Source: Adonisia turfae CCMR0081 (GTDB taxonomy: Bacteria > Cyanobacteriota > Cyanobacteriia > Phormidesmidales > Phormidesmidaceae). Taken from it: DNA of 64,000 nucleotides. Below the pieces are notes generated by a model. It was not told the origin of the DNA. It was given only the letters and a program-made list of their open reading frames with translations, and ran no database searches. The stretch spans positions 7,539,490 to 7,603,489 of the forward strand of contig NZ_QXHD01000004.1 of NCBI RefSeq assembly GCF_011009555.1, written 5' to 3'. A program made the position numbers and the translations under genes. Positions 15,680-23,292 of the stretch are shown one piece after another (within the stretch, counting starts at the first letter, position 1; each line of letters starts with the position of its first letter).

Positions 15680-16051
15680 ATGGCAAACAACAACACTGTC
15701 ATCCTCACCGGCAACCTGGGTCAAGCCCCGGATGTATTCAAAGACAAGAACGGCAAACCCTTTGTCCGCCTCTCTCTTGCTACCACCGACAGCTACAAGC
15801 CCGAGGGCAGTGATGAGTGGCAGGACCAGGATACTGTCTGGCACACCTGTTTCGCTTATAGGGAAGCCGCTCGGTACGCCAAAAGCTTCAAAAAAGGCGA
15901 GCGGGTCAAGATTCTCGGCAAGATTGCCTACCAGCAGACCGAGACGCTGCTTGAAGGTGAAAAACGCTTCTTCAACAACGCGACCATCACCGTGCGGACC
16001 ATCAAGGACGCCCGCTTGAGAAAGAAGCTGGACACGGCGGAGGCGGAGTAA
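15680..16051 (+). CDS. ssb: Single-stranded DNA-binding protein
   Basis: 123 residues, OB-fold of the SSB family: NTVILTGNLGQAPDVF, VRLSLATTDSYK, DTVWHTCFAYREAARYAK, GERVKILGKI. Start ATG 15680 follows AAGGAG. The acidic tip typical of bacterial SSB (DDIPF) is missing; the protein ends KKLDTAEAE, as many plasmid SSBs do. It protects ssDNA during replication or conjugative entry. The J-domain gene follows 62 bp later on the same strand. Confidence 0.9.
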   Translation: MANNNTVILTGNLGQAPDVFKDKNGKPFVRLSLATTDSYKPEGSDEWQDQDTVWHTCFAYREAARYAKSFKKGERVKILGKIAYQQTETLLEGEKRFFNNATITVRTIKDARLRKKLDTAEAE

Positions 16052-16113
16052 CGCCCCTCCTTTCTCTCAACCAAATCACGACAACTGAATACTGACAGAA
16101 AGGAACCGACATC

Positions 16114-16656
16114 ATGAACATCTATGATGCCGCGAAGATTCTAGGATTAACCGGAACAATTACCCCAGACGACATAAAAACTGCTTATCATGCCGCAACC
16201 AAGAAATACCATCCTGACGTGAACCCCGCTGGGGAAGAGATAATGAAACTGGTCAATGCCGCCTATGCCGTCTTGAAAGACTTTGACGGCGAAATCAAAG
16301 ACCAGCAAAGCGATTATGGTGACGCCCTCAGCATTGCCCGCCCAGCTAAGGACATCGCCGCCGATATTCAACGCCGTCTGATTCCGCATTATCTCACGGC
16401 CTATGACAAGGCCTTCAAACGCCACAACGAGCAAATTAAACAGGCTGAAATGGAGGAATATATTGCCCAAGCTATTCTAAAGGTTGCGCCAGGTGGTCGT
16501 CTTTGCCCTGACGTTCGCTACAGCAAAACCATCTACTTCGATAACGGTAAAGCCCAGCTTTGGAAAAGCGACGAAGTCAGACTTGAGCTTAGGTATTTGT
16601 CTGTTGACCAGGCGATTAGGATCATCGCCATGTTAAAGCCGGAACACGGAGCGTGA
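16114..16656 (+). CDS. J-domain (DnaJ-like) plasmid protein
   Basis: 180 residues. Residues 1-60 are a J-domain with the essential HPD motif (KKYHPDVNPAGEE), which stimulates Hsp70. There is no Gly/Phe region or zinc finger, so it is not canonical DnaJ. The C-terminal part (about 85-180) is unique, with YSKTIYFDNGKAQLWKSDEV. Related short J-proteins occur on proteobacterial plasmids and ICEs. Start ATG follows AAAGGAA. It may recruit host DnaK to Rep or relaxase complexes (inference). Confidence 0.85.
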   Translation: MNIYDAAKILGLTGTITPDDIKTAYHAATKKYHPDVNPAGEEIMKLVNAAYAVLKDFDGEIKDQQSDYGDALSIARPAKDIAADIQRRLIPHYLTAYDKAFKRHNEQIKQAEMEEYIAQAILKVAPGGRLCPDVRYSKTIYFDNGKAQLWKSDEVRLELRYLSVDQAIRIIAMLKPEHGA

Positions 16657-16679
16657 GTCTTGTTACAATTAGCCCTGTT

Positions 16680-16892
16680 TTACGCTTCTACTAGATCAAA
16701 GCGTTTTTCAATGTGCTCGAAGCGATCGGTGAGGTTGTCGATGCGATGCTCTATGCGGACCAAATCTGTCCGCATTGTCTCTAGCGATGCAACCCGGTCA
16801 CGCAATTCCTTTAGCATATGACCGTGATTTGCCATATCGGCATGAATGCGTTTCAGCAATTCGTACATCAGTTCATTGGTGACTTCAGCCAT
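16680..16892 (-). CDS. Small coiled-coil protein
   Basis: 70 residues with heptad-like repeats: LMYELLKRIHADMANHG, LKELRDRVASLETMRTDLVRIEHRIDNLTDRFEHIEKRF. No catalytic motif. Small proteins of this type are common on alphaproteobacterial and cyanobacterial genomes without known function. It converges on the J-domain gene. Confidence 0.6.
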   Translation of the reverse strand: MAEVTNELMYELLKRIHADMANHGHMLKELRDRVASLETMRTDLVRIEHRIDNLTDRFEHIEKRFDLVEA

Positions 16893-16958
16893 AGTTGGCA
16901 GTATGCCTGAATTTCCTTAACGAGACAATAACTGTTATATGTTTGTCATTGTGTGCTA

Positions 16959-17522
16959 TTACTGGATGACCAGTTCCCTGAGGCCGCAGTCACTGAGAAT
17001 TTCGGTATGGGGCAGCTCCTGGTTGTAATAGGCTGACGTCTCACAGGTAATGCCAGTGTGAATAAATAACCCGCCAGTCGCTTCATCATCACGCAGCACT
17101 ACCCCGGCAAAATCAAGGATATGGTCCGGATCAATCTCCTGTGAATAGCGCTTGGCTTGCAACAGAAACTTGTCACCATCCTGGTCCCAAAAGCTGCCGT
17201 CAATACCGCCGTCATGGGTGTAACAACTGCGCTGAACGGTGAAGCCAGCGTCATCGAGCGAGTGCAGTAATAATTCCTCAAACACAAACGGGCAAATCAC
17301 CCGCAGCGCGCTGAGCACAAAGTCGGTTTGCGAAGGAGGATCTAACTCTCTGCTCTCCCGCCGCAGCCGATTCAGAATAATCCGGGCATCTCGCATTGCC
17401 GCTTTCTTCCTCGGCACCTGAAACACTCGGCCATCTTTCGGTCGTTTGAGCCGTTTTGGCCGGTATTGTTTGGCCCACTCCGGTGCGCCCTGGGTGGTGG
17501 TGCCACTGTTCGTACTCTGCAT
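16959..17522 (-). CDS. Mrr-like restriction endonuclease domain protein
   Basis: 187 residues from ATG 17522, which has a perfect AGGAGG upstream. After a basic N-terminus (WAKQYRPKRLKRPKDGRVF) comes FEELLLHSLDDAGFTVQR, GGIDGSFWDQDGDKFLLQAKRY, an arrangement matching the Mrr/PD-(D/E)xK catalytic core (D in GGIDG, Q-x-K). Might cut modified DNA or act in plasmid processing. It sits downstream of the mobilisation gene at 18266 on the same strand. Confidence 0.75.
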   Translation of the reverse strand: MQSTNSGTTTQGAPEWAKQYRPKRLKRPKDGRVFQVPRKKAAMRDARIILNRLRRESRELDPPSQTDFVLSALRVICPFVFEELLLHSLDDAGFTVQRSCYTHDGGIDGSFWDQDGDKFLLQAKRYSQEIDPDHILDFAGVVLRDDEATGGLFIHTGITCETSAYYNQELPHTEILSDCGLRELVIQ

Positions 17523-17651
17523 GATTTGCCCCTCCTGTGATCGGGATGAAGTCAAGGAATAGGGTTATGGATTAATTAAATAAAATTCAAGTAAAAACTA
17601 TTTTTATTGCTGGGGAAGAACAAGCTGTGGTGCCGCACTGCAACAGTCGCC

Positions 17652-18266
17652 TCAGGCGTCGAACTCTGCCAGTAATTCATCGGCCTGGGTTTCCGGCAAG
17701 GGTGGTTTTGATTCTGGTAACTGGCCCTCTGTCGGCACGATAGTGTTGGCCGCTTCAGATAGTCCTGGGTGGTGTTTCCTGTTCACCGGAGAGGAGGGAA
17801 CTGTACCCTCAGAGACAGCAATACTGGCGTCTGTAACGGGGGCAATGGTCTCGGCCACCAGCGAGGCGGGCAGGGAAGTCCGTTTTTGCGATGAGGGTTC
17901 ACTTGCTTTTGGTTTTTGTCTCCCTGATTGAGCGGTAATAGGTTTAGCCGATGTAGCAGAGGCCTTCTTGCGTTGTTTCTTCTCTTCTGGGGACAGTACT
18001 GGCAATTCAAATACCACGCGATCACGATCTGTGGTCAGCGTGATATTGAGAATTTCCAGTAGCTGTTCGTAAGTTTGACATGGTGTTTCATTTTCGAGCA
18101 ATGCCCGCAGCAAATAGCCACCAGCAATGTACTTGCGGCGATTCTCTTTGCGACGCTTTTCCTTGGCCAGCAGCAGGTCGATTTGCCGGGCTTTCTTCTT
18201 CGCTTGCTCGGCTTGCTCTAAATGTTTGTCGCGTTGTTTTTGTAGCTGCTCTTCTTTGGTCACCAT
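17652..18266 (-). CDS. TraD/MobC-like mobilisation accessory protein
   Basis: 204 residues. Residues 1-60 are a charged helix (EQLQKQRDKHLEQAEQAKKK, then KENRRKYIAGGYLLRALL), the hallmark pattern of small TraD/MobC relaxosome proteins that partner MobA/MobL relaxases. The rest (about 105-204) is low-complexity, rich in S, P, T and A. It is divergent from the relaxase gene, and the candidate oriT lies between, as in many MOBQ systems. Confidence 0.7.
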   Translation of the reverse strand: MVTKEEQLQKQRDKHLEQAEQAKKKARQIDLLLAKEKRRKENRRKYIAGGYLLRALLENETPCQTYEQLLEILNITLTTDRDRVVFELPVLSPEEKKQRKKASATSAKPITAQSGRQKPKASEPSSQKRTSLPASLVAETIAPVTDASIAVSEGTVPSSPVNRKHHPGLSEAANTIVPTEGQLPESKPPLPETQADELLAEFDA

Positions 18267-18447
18267 GCGCCCACAACCCCTCTAGTAAGCATGTACCATA
18301 GTGTAGGCAAAAATTCTGGAATTGCCCACCAAGAAGGTGGGCGAACGCGCCTGCTCTGTGTTGTTGACTTGCGGCAACACTCTCCCGTGGGTTCCGTGGG
18401 CGCGTCACCGGAAACGCTGGCATCTAGCCCCGAATTCAGGAACCAAT

Positions 18448-18496
18448 GGCGCAACTATACATTGCAAGCAATGTGTTGCGCCGGGGGCTTGCCCCC
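18448..18496. other. oriT: Candidate origin of transfer (oriT)
   Basis: A 35-bp near-perfect palindrome: GGCGCAAC (18448-18455), TAT bulge, ACATTGC, AA, GCAATGT, GTTGCGCC (18475-18482). It abuts a second hairpin GGGGGC-TT-GCCCCC (18483-18496). The sequence GGCGCAACTATACA resembles, from memory, the GGCGCAATTATACG nic region of Ti-plasmid-type oriTs. It lies just before the MOBQ-type relaxase start and after the divergent accessory gene. The nick site itself is not determined. Confidence 0.65.
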
Positions 18497-18534
18497 TGGT
18501 CCCCCCAAAACCGTCCGCTCTCTTTTGCGAACTT

Positions 18535-20160
18535 ATGGCGCTCTATTATCTCGATTTTAAGGTGCACTCCCGTGCAAAATCTGCGAGCACCATCACAGCA
18601 AAAGCGGCGTACCGCGCGGGCGAAAAAATCTACGACCCGACCATCGGTGAGACGTATGACTACACGCGCAAACGCGGCGTTTATGGCAGCGAGATTTTCG
18701 CCCCCGACAATGCACCGGAGTGGGTGAACAATCGCGCTGATTTATGGATTGCTATTGAGCAAAAAGAGGACGCCAGCACCCGCCGAAACAGCGCGCAATT
18801 AGCGCGGGAAATGGTGCTAGCGTTACCGGTGGAACTCGCACACGACGAGAAACAAAATCTAGTTCGTGAGTATGTCCAAACTCACTTTGTTAACCGGGGT
18901 ATGATCGCCGATGTTGCTTACCACGATTTTGATTCACACAATCCCCATGCCCATGTGTTGCTGACCATGCGCGAGATTAACGCTGACGGCTTCGGAAAGA
19001 AGAACCGCAGCTGGAATGATCGCAAGCTGGTGAGTCAGTGGCGGGAGCAATGGGCGAGCCATATTAACCGCGAACTGGAACGGGGTGGCCACCAGGCCCG
19101 CGTTGACCATCGCAGCCTGGAAGAGCAGGGCATCGATCGCGAACCACAGATTCATCTTGGGCCGCATGTCATTCAAATGGAAGCGCGAGGTATTCGCACC
19201 GAGCAGGGCGACACTTACCGCGCCATCAATGCCGCCAATCGTCAGCGCGCCTTGGCCAAGGTCGATGAGCGCGCGGTTGAGCAGGATAATACCCAGCCCG
19301 ATCGCGAGGGCAAGCAGCAACGCCTGGATGATGAGCGAACGCTCATTCATCAATGGCAGGAGTACAAGGACCGGGAACGAGGTAGCGCTCCGGCGGCTTC
19401 TCAGCAGAAGCGATCGCCGGAGCGCTTGGATGACAAAAAATCAAAACCGGTTCAGTCCAAACCAGACCACTATGGTCAGTTCTTTACCCAGGCGGTGCGC
19501 TATGAACTGGGTAAGGACTACAAGCCCCCCTACAGTCAAAAAATCGATCCGGCGAGTCAGCATATTCAGATCGATACCGAGGCACAGAAAGTCGATCCAC
19601 TGGAGCATAAAATTGGTGATCTCGATGCCGATATGACAACTGCGTTAGAGCAGATTGCGCAGCATTCAAAAAATGCCAGCAAACAGATCCGTCGGGCGAA
19701 CTGGTTTCGCGCTCATCCCGAACACGAGCACAGTGAGTATTGGCAAGTGCGGAGTGGCTACTACGGTGAAGCGAAGCGGGAATATCTCAAAGAGTTGTCG
19801 CGTCAGGCTGAAGCACATGGTAAAGATGCGGTGCTCACACCCAGGATCGATCAGGATATTGCGATCCGCCTCAGGGGGGCGGGCTTTAGCTGGAATCAAA
19901 TCCATAAAGCGGTAACCGAGGAAAGTCCGGTTGCGACCTCATTGCCGTCTGCTGAACATCAGTCGGTATATCTGGAGCAGGTGATCCGTCCGACGTTGCA
20001 GGCCACGGCTGTCAAGGAGCTTCGTGAGGCGATGGATCGCGATAAGAAGGAGCGAGGGCTTGTTCATGAGCAACGGCTCGACAAGCTGGGGCTGGCAACA
20101 GAGCAGCGGGGCCAGGAGGTTAAGCGTGAGCGTGAACAAGGGGAAGGGTTAGAAAGATGA
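18535..20160 (+). CDS. mobA: MobA/MobL-family conjugative relaxase (MOBQ)
   Basis: 541 residues from ATG 18535. The N-terminal 230 residues carry relaxase motifs: AAYRAGEKIYD with candidate nucleophile Y26, DYTRKRGVYGSEI, and the metal-binding HNPHAHVLLT (H135, H138, H140). Later YDHRSL-like VDHRSLEEQGIDREP and HLGPH are family signatures. The C-terminal half is charged, helical and unrelated to a primase. It nicks oriT and pilots the strand. The frame is open upstream to 18322, but through the oriT hairpins; family conservation begins at 18535. No strong ribosome site is seen. Confidence 0.9.
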   Translation: MALYYLDFKVHSRAKSASTITAKAAYRAGEKIYDPTIGETYDYTRKRGVYGSEIFAPDNAPEWVNNRADLWIAIEQKEDASTRRNSAQLAREMVLALPVELAHDEKQNLVREYVQTHFVNRGMIADVAYHDFDSHNPHAHVLLTMREINADGFGKKNRSWNDRKLVSQWREQWASHINRELERGGHQARVDHRSLEEQGIDREPQIHLGPHVIQMEARGIRTEQGDTYRAINAANRQRALAKVDERAVEQDNTQPDREGKQQRLDDERTLIHQWQEYKDRERGSAPAASQQKRSPERLDDKKSKPVQSKPDHYGQFFTQAVRYELGKDYKPPYSQKIDPASQHIQIDTEAQKVDPLEHKIGDLDADMTTALEQIAQHSKNASKQIRRANWFRAHPEHEHSEYWQVRSGYYGEAKREYLKELSRQAEAHGKDAVLTPRIDQDIAIRLRGAGFSWNQIHKAVTEESPVATSLPSAEHQSVYLEQVIRPTLQATAVKELREAMDRDKKERGLVHEQRLDKLGLATEQRGQEVKREREQGEGLER

Positions 20161-20176
20161 TCTTGAGAAAAACGAA

Positions 20177-20203
20177 ACCCACTAGCCTTATCGACCAGTG
20201 GGT
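20177..20203. other. Hairpin between convergent relaxase and small gene
   Basis: ACCCACT (20177-20183) pairs with AGTGGGT (20197-20203). No T-run follows, so terminator activity is uncertain. Confidence 0.4.
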
Positions 20204-20244
20204 CAGCGTCATCATAAATCAAACATCACGTCATCGTTACCGGG

Positions 20245-20499
20245 TTAGAAATCAGGTTCTTCCGGGATAGATGCGGTTGGAACCTCATCTGATTGATCAT
20301 CAAGTGGCGCTCGCAAGACGAAATCATAGATTTTGCCGGGCATTCTAATTGGCAAAAAGTCGATGGAGAGGCTAAAGCCCTTGCCATCACTGTTTTGCCA
20401 GGCCGCTCCCATGGGAATCCAGGTTCCCCTGGGTTGATCAGCGGAGTTTTTAACAACGAGATACAGCCGTAAATCCGGCTTTCTTGGTGTGCTGGACAT
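20245..20499 (-). CDS. Conserved plasmid small protein, function unknown
   Basis: 84 residues from ATG 20499, preceded by an ideal AAAGGAGG. The pattern RKPDLRLYLVVK, WIPMGAAWQNSDGKGFSLSID, LPIRMPGK resembles small proteins often found beside mobilisation genes, with an IGAAW-DGKGF core reminiscent of DUF736-type proteins. The resemblance is from memory and not proof. Ends acidic (PEEPDF). Confidence 0.65.
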   Translation of the reverse strand: MSSTPRKPDLRLYLVVKNSADQPRGTWIPMGAAWQNSDGKGFSLSIDFLPIRMPGKIYDFVLRAPLDDQSDEVPTASIPEEPDF

Positions 20500-20800
20500 T
20501 TGAACCTCCTTTGAGGTCAGAACAACAATAAGCTACGAGACACAAGAGCGCCAGGCAGCGAGCTAACAAGAAGCGCAAACGCTTCAGCCAAGCCACATCC
20601 GATAAGTGTCAAAGCCCCTTGTTGGATGATTGGTTACTGGGCAAAATGAAAAATGGAGTAGTGAAAAGCAGTAGAGAGCATCACTATTTGTGGTTGTAAT
20701 GTGCTCTCGGAGCGAAAAAAGATATGACAACAATCTCTGAGCCCTTCTGTCATCGCCCCAGTAGTAGTCTGAGTCTGGTCGAGCAGGACGACAACAAAGC
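20500..20800. other. Intergenic segment without visible genes
   Basis: Divergent promoter space between the small minus-strand gene and the membrane protein at 20801. I see no convincing coding frame or strong structure. Confidence 0.3.
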
Positions 20801-21343
20801 ATGATGGCCCGTAACCACATTCCTTTTGCCATGAGCTGTTGGTGGTTGGTTGCGATCGGAGCCGAGCTTCCCATCGAAGCGCAGGGCACCATGACCGCTG
20901 CTGTCGGCGGAATGCTGCCGGACCTGGATCATCCGGGAAGTGCTCTCGGCAGGCGACTTAAGCTGATTAGCCTGCCGCTCTCCGCCGTGGTCGGTCATCG
21001 CGGGGTGACCCATAGCCTGCTGGCCGTAGTGGCGCTGATTGGTGTCCTGGTGACTGTCGCCACGGTCCCGGTCTATAGTCATTTGGGCTGGCTGATCACG
21101 CCGTTGACTATCGGTTATCTCTCCCACATTCTCGGCGATAGTCTGACACCATCCGGGGTGCCATTGTTCTGGCCCAGGAAAACAACCTACAGCATGAATC
21201 TGTTCAAAACCCGCAGCTGGCAGGAGACGCTATTTGTCGGTCTCTTTACCTTCAGCACAGTTATCTTTGGCGGAGTGGTGACGGCGGCGGTCAACGACTT
21301 TTGGCAGCGGGTCGCGACGGTCTCGCAACTGTTTATGCGATGA
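20801..21343 (+). CDS. YdjM/LexA-regulated-type membrane metal-dependent hydrolase
   Basis: 180 residues with about four membrane segments. Metal-ligand motifs of the PF04307 family are visible: GGMLPDLDHPGSALGRR, VVGHRGVTHSLLAV and HILGDSLTPSGVPLFWP. The family comprises inner-membrane proteins of poorly known function, often induced by DNA damage. Start ATG 20801 (or 20804). HU follows 78 bp later on the same strand. Confidence 0.8.
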   Translation: MMARNHIPFAMSCWWLVAIGAELPIEAQGTMTAAVGGMLPDLDHPGSALGRRLKLISLPLSAVVGHRGVTHSLLAVVALIGVLVTVATVPVYSHLGWLITPLTIGYLSHILGDSLTPSGVPLFWPRKTTYSMNLFKTRSWQETLFVGLFTFSTVIFGGVVTAAVNDFWQRVATVSQLFMR

Positions 21344-21421
21344 CATCTGAAGTCATTCCTTGACGGCGGCGGCGGACTTTGCAAGTGGTTGTGGGATATC
21401 CAATCAACAAAAAGGCAGCCC

Positions 21422-21700
21422 ATGAACCGCAGTGACCTGATCTCCCGCATTGCAGAACAGGCCGATCTCACCAAAAAACAGGCCAGTGAAGCACTGGATG
21501 CCACCATCAGCACCATCATGGATGCGGTAAAAACCGACGGTGATGTTCAGTTGATCGGCTTCGGCACCTTCACCGCTGTGCATAGCGAAGCACGGGAAGG
21601 ACGCAACCCCAGAACCGGCGAGACGTTGCAAATTCCGGAGCGAAAAACGCCAAAGTTCAAGGCAGGCAAGGCATTCAAAGACTTGCTGAATGCGGCATGA
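21422..21700 (+). CDS. HU-family nucleoid protein
   Basis: 92 residues from ATG 21422. Canonical HU/IHF: MNRSDLISRIAEQADLTKKQ, GDVQLIGFGTFTAVHSEA, REGRNPRTGETLQIPE with the DNA-intercalating RNP turn, and a C-terminal PKFKAGKAFKDLL. Bends DNA and may help origin opening, transfer or integrase-mediated recombination on this element. Confidence 0.92.
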   Translation: MNRSDLISRIAEQADLTKKQASEALDATISTIMDAVKTDGDVQLIGFGTFTAVHSEAREGRNPRTGETLQIPERKTPKFKAGKAFKDLLNAA

Positions 21701-21710
21701 TGAATGTTTT

Positions 21711-22031
21711 TTAGCTAGCTGAGTGACTTACAGGTAAAGTGTCAGCCAGTGCTCGCAGCACAGCTTGTGGTTCTTTAGCAATAATTCGAAGTAGGGTTTT
21801 CGCTGGTCCGTGTGGTTCTCGCTTACCTTGTTCCCAGTTCTTCAAAGTTGCAATACCGATGCCGAAGTTAGCAGCAAACTGTGTTTGCGACATGCCGAGA
21901 TCATGGCGAAGGGTTTTAACGTCAGTGTCTAGCTTGGGAAAACTGGTGACTCGCACTGTTCCGGCTTGTTTCTTGCGATGCATCTGCACCTCTTGCAAGG
22001 CTTTAATAAGGTCTTGACCGAGTTCAGACAT
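21711..22031 (-). CDS. XRE antitoxin of a HigBA-type pair
   Basis: 106 residues. C-terminal HTH: DVKTLRHDLGMSQTQFAANFGI, IATLKNWEQGKREPHGPAK. Immediately downstream (5-bp gap) of the RelE/HigB-like toxin on the same strand. This toxin-first order is typical of higBA modules. It should neutralise the toxin and repress the promoter. Confidence 0.85.
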   Translation of the reverse strand: MSELGQDLIKALQEVQMHRKKQAGTVRVTSFPKLDTDVKTLRHDLGMSQTQFAANFGIGIATLKNWEQGKREPHGPAKTLLRIIAKEPQAVLRALADTLPVSHSAS

Positions 22032-22036
22032 GATAT

Positions 22037-22360
22037 TTAATCCTTCCTTATCCCATCAACAAGTTGTTGCAGCACTTTTTTCTCATCAGCTGTAATATCT
22101 TCGCGCACTTTTTTGGCATAGGCTGATAACAGATATACCGGTGTCGCGTCATTGTAGTAAAAGTAGATGACTCTTGCCCCACCTCGCTTACCGCGATTTG
22201 ATGCTTGCCAGCGTAGTTTTCGGATGCCCCGTGTGCCCTTGATGACCACACCAGCATCAGGATTGTAGGCGAGATAGACTCGCAGATTATCCAGCTCTTC
22301 ATCCGTGAAAATCTTGTCTGCCTGACGAATGAACGTCTGAATTTCTACAACCTCTAGCAT
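22037..22360 (-). CDS. RelE/HigB-like mRNA-interferase toxin
   Basis: 107 residues of the HigB2/RelE-like family: EIQTFIRQADKIFTDEELDNL, GTRGIRKLRWQASNRGKRGG, ARVIYFYYNDATPVYLLSAY, KKVREDITADEKKVL. Conserved basic and aromatic residues for ribosome-dependent RNA cleavage are present. Stabilises the plasmid by post-segregational killing. Confidence 0.85.
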   Translation of the reverse strand: MLEVVEIQTFIRQADKIFTDEELDNLRVYLAYNPDAGVVIKGTRGIRKLRWQASNRGKRGGARVIYFYYNDATPVYLLSAYAKKVREDITADEKKVLQQLVDGIRKD

Positions 22361-22494
22361 CTAGAGACTGTACGCCAATGGCTCCTAAAGTCAAGCAAAA
22401 AGAGATATTGCTCTGAATCCACCAAAAGAATAGGGGCTAAGTCCCACCTCTTCGCAGCTCCTCCGTCCGCTGCGGTTCTAGCTCCAACAGCAAC

Positions 22495-22544
22495 CAGGGT
22501 CAATGCCCGCTGCCGCTTTCCGCTGCGCTCCAGCCTTGACCCTG
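22495..22544. repeat. Inverted repeat CAGGGTCAA/TTGACCCTG in a GC-rich non-coding stretch
   Basis: CAGGGTCAA (22495-22503) and TTGACCCTG (22536-22544) are perfect inverses. The surrounding 22440-22620 is GC-rich, low in coding signs, and separates the TA pair from the long minus-strand operon. It may form the operon's end structure; no T-run is seen. Confidence 0.4.
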
Positions 22545-22641
22545 ACCACTGCCTCCGCTGTGAAAGAACCGCGACGGATGGCTCCGGAAGAATGGGACTG
22601 GGGAGGCACCTATTTTGACTGAAGGGCTGAGAAAGGAAAAT

Positions 22642-23247
22642 CTAGTCGATGTCGAGGTGAGGAAATCTGGCTTTGAGAGCCTGTAAAGTGGCTTTTCGTG
22701 ACCGCCGCCGCTGCCTGCGATCAATGATTCTTGAGCTTACTTTTTGAAGCTTTCGCATCAATGCTTTGATATACAAGAGTATCCAGCCATGTTCTGTTGA
22801 AGAGTCAAGGGCTGGGAATGCTTTAACCGGTGTGGCCTGTGATAGTTGGTCCCATGAGTGTCCAATAGTTGGATATGGTTCAAGTATGAGCCGACCTTGG
22901 TCGCAGTAAGTTTTAAGGGTTCTCACCTCATCGGTGTAAGGGAACTCTTTAATCCCTGCTTTAAATTCTAGCCACTCTTCCGGCAGAATATTTTGATAAG
23001 GCTGCTTTTGTGAAGAAAGGTCTGGATGTCGAAACAAGTTGAACAGAGCAGCGTTCAACTCACCATAGCTCATCCTAAGCAGTTGTCGTGGCCGTTCAAC
23101 ATAAAGCTCAAAACGGTGTCTTCGTTCAGCACATTCTTCCTCATACTGCTGCTTGGTTGGAGGAAGAATAGATTGCGTTTTTTCGAGATTCTTGAGTATG
23201 ACTGAAATCGGTAACGGGTGTTCGGTTGGTTTTTCCTTTAAATTCAT
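22642..23247 (-). CDS. Hypothetical protein, last gene of the T4CP operon
   Basis: 201 residues from ATG 23247; a TTG at 23286 would add 13. Features: a Pro-rich N-terminus, RMSYGELNAALFNLFRHPD, and a very basic tail (RIIDRRQRRRSRKATLQALK) that could bind nucleic acid. The chosen ATG lies inside a perfect 10-bp inverted repeat. No family recognised. Operon position suggests a relaxosome or transfer role. Confidence 0.6.
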   Translation of the reverse strand: MNLKEKPTEHPLPISVILKNLEKTQSILPPTKQQYEEECAERRHRFELYVERPRQLLRMSYGELNAALFNLFRHPDLSSQKQPYQNILPEEWLEFKAGIKEFPYTDEVRTLKTYCDQGRLILEPYPTIGHSWDQLSQATPVKAFPALDSSTEHGWILLYIKALMRKLQKVSSRIIDRRQRRRSRKATLQALKARFPHLDID

Positions 23248-23272
23248 AGGGTTGTAGGATAGCAACCCTATG
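23245..23272. repeat. Perfect 28-bp inverted repeat overlapping a start codon
   Basis: CATAGGGTTG (23245-23254) and CAACCCTATG (23263-23272) flank 8 bp. The left arm holds the ATG of the minus-strand gene ending at 22642. It could fold as an mRNA hairpin hiding the start, or act as an operator. Confidence 0.6.
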
Positions 23273-23292
23273 AAAATTGTCAACAAATTTAG

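Noticed and set aside
15488..15844. 118-codon minus-strand frame over the ssb start
   Set aside because: Antisense to a certain gene; explained by ssb codon bias.
18322..18534. N-terminal extension of the relaxase
   Set aside because: The frame is open but runs through the oriT-like hairpins, and relaxase family similarity begins exactly at ATG 18535.
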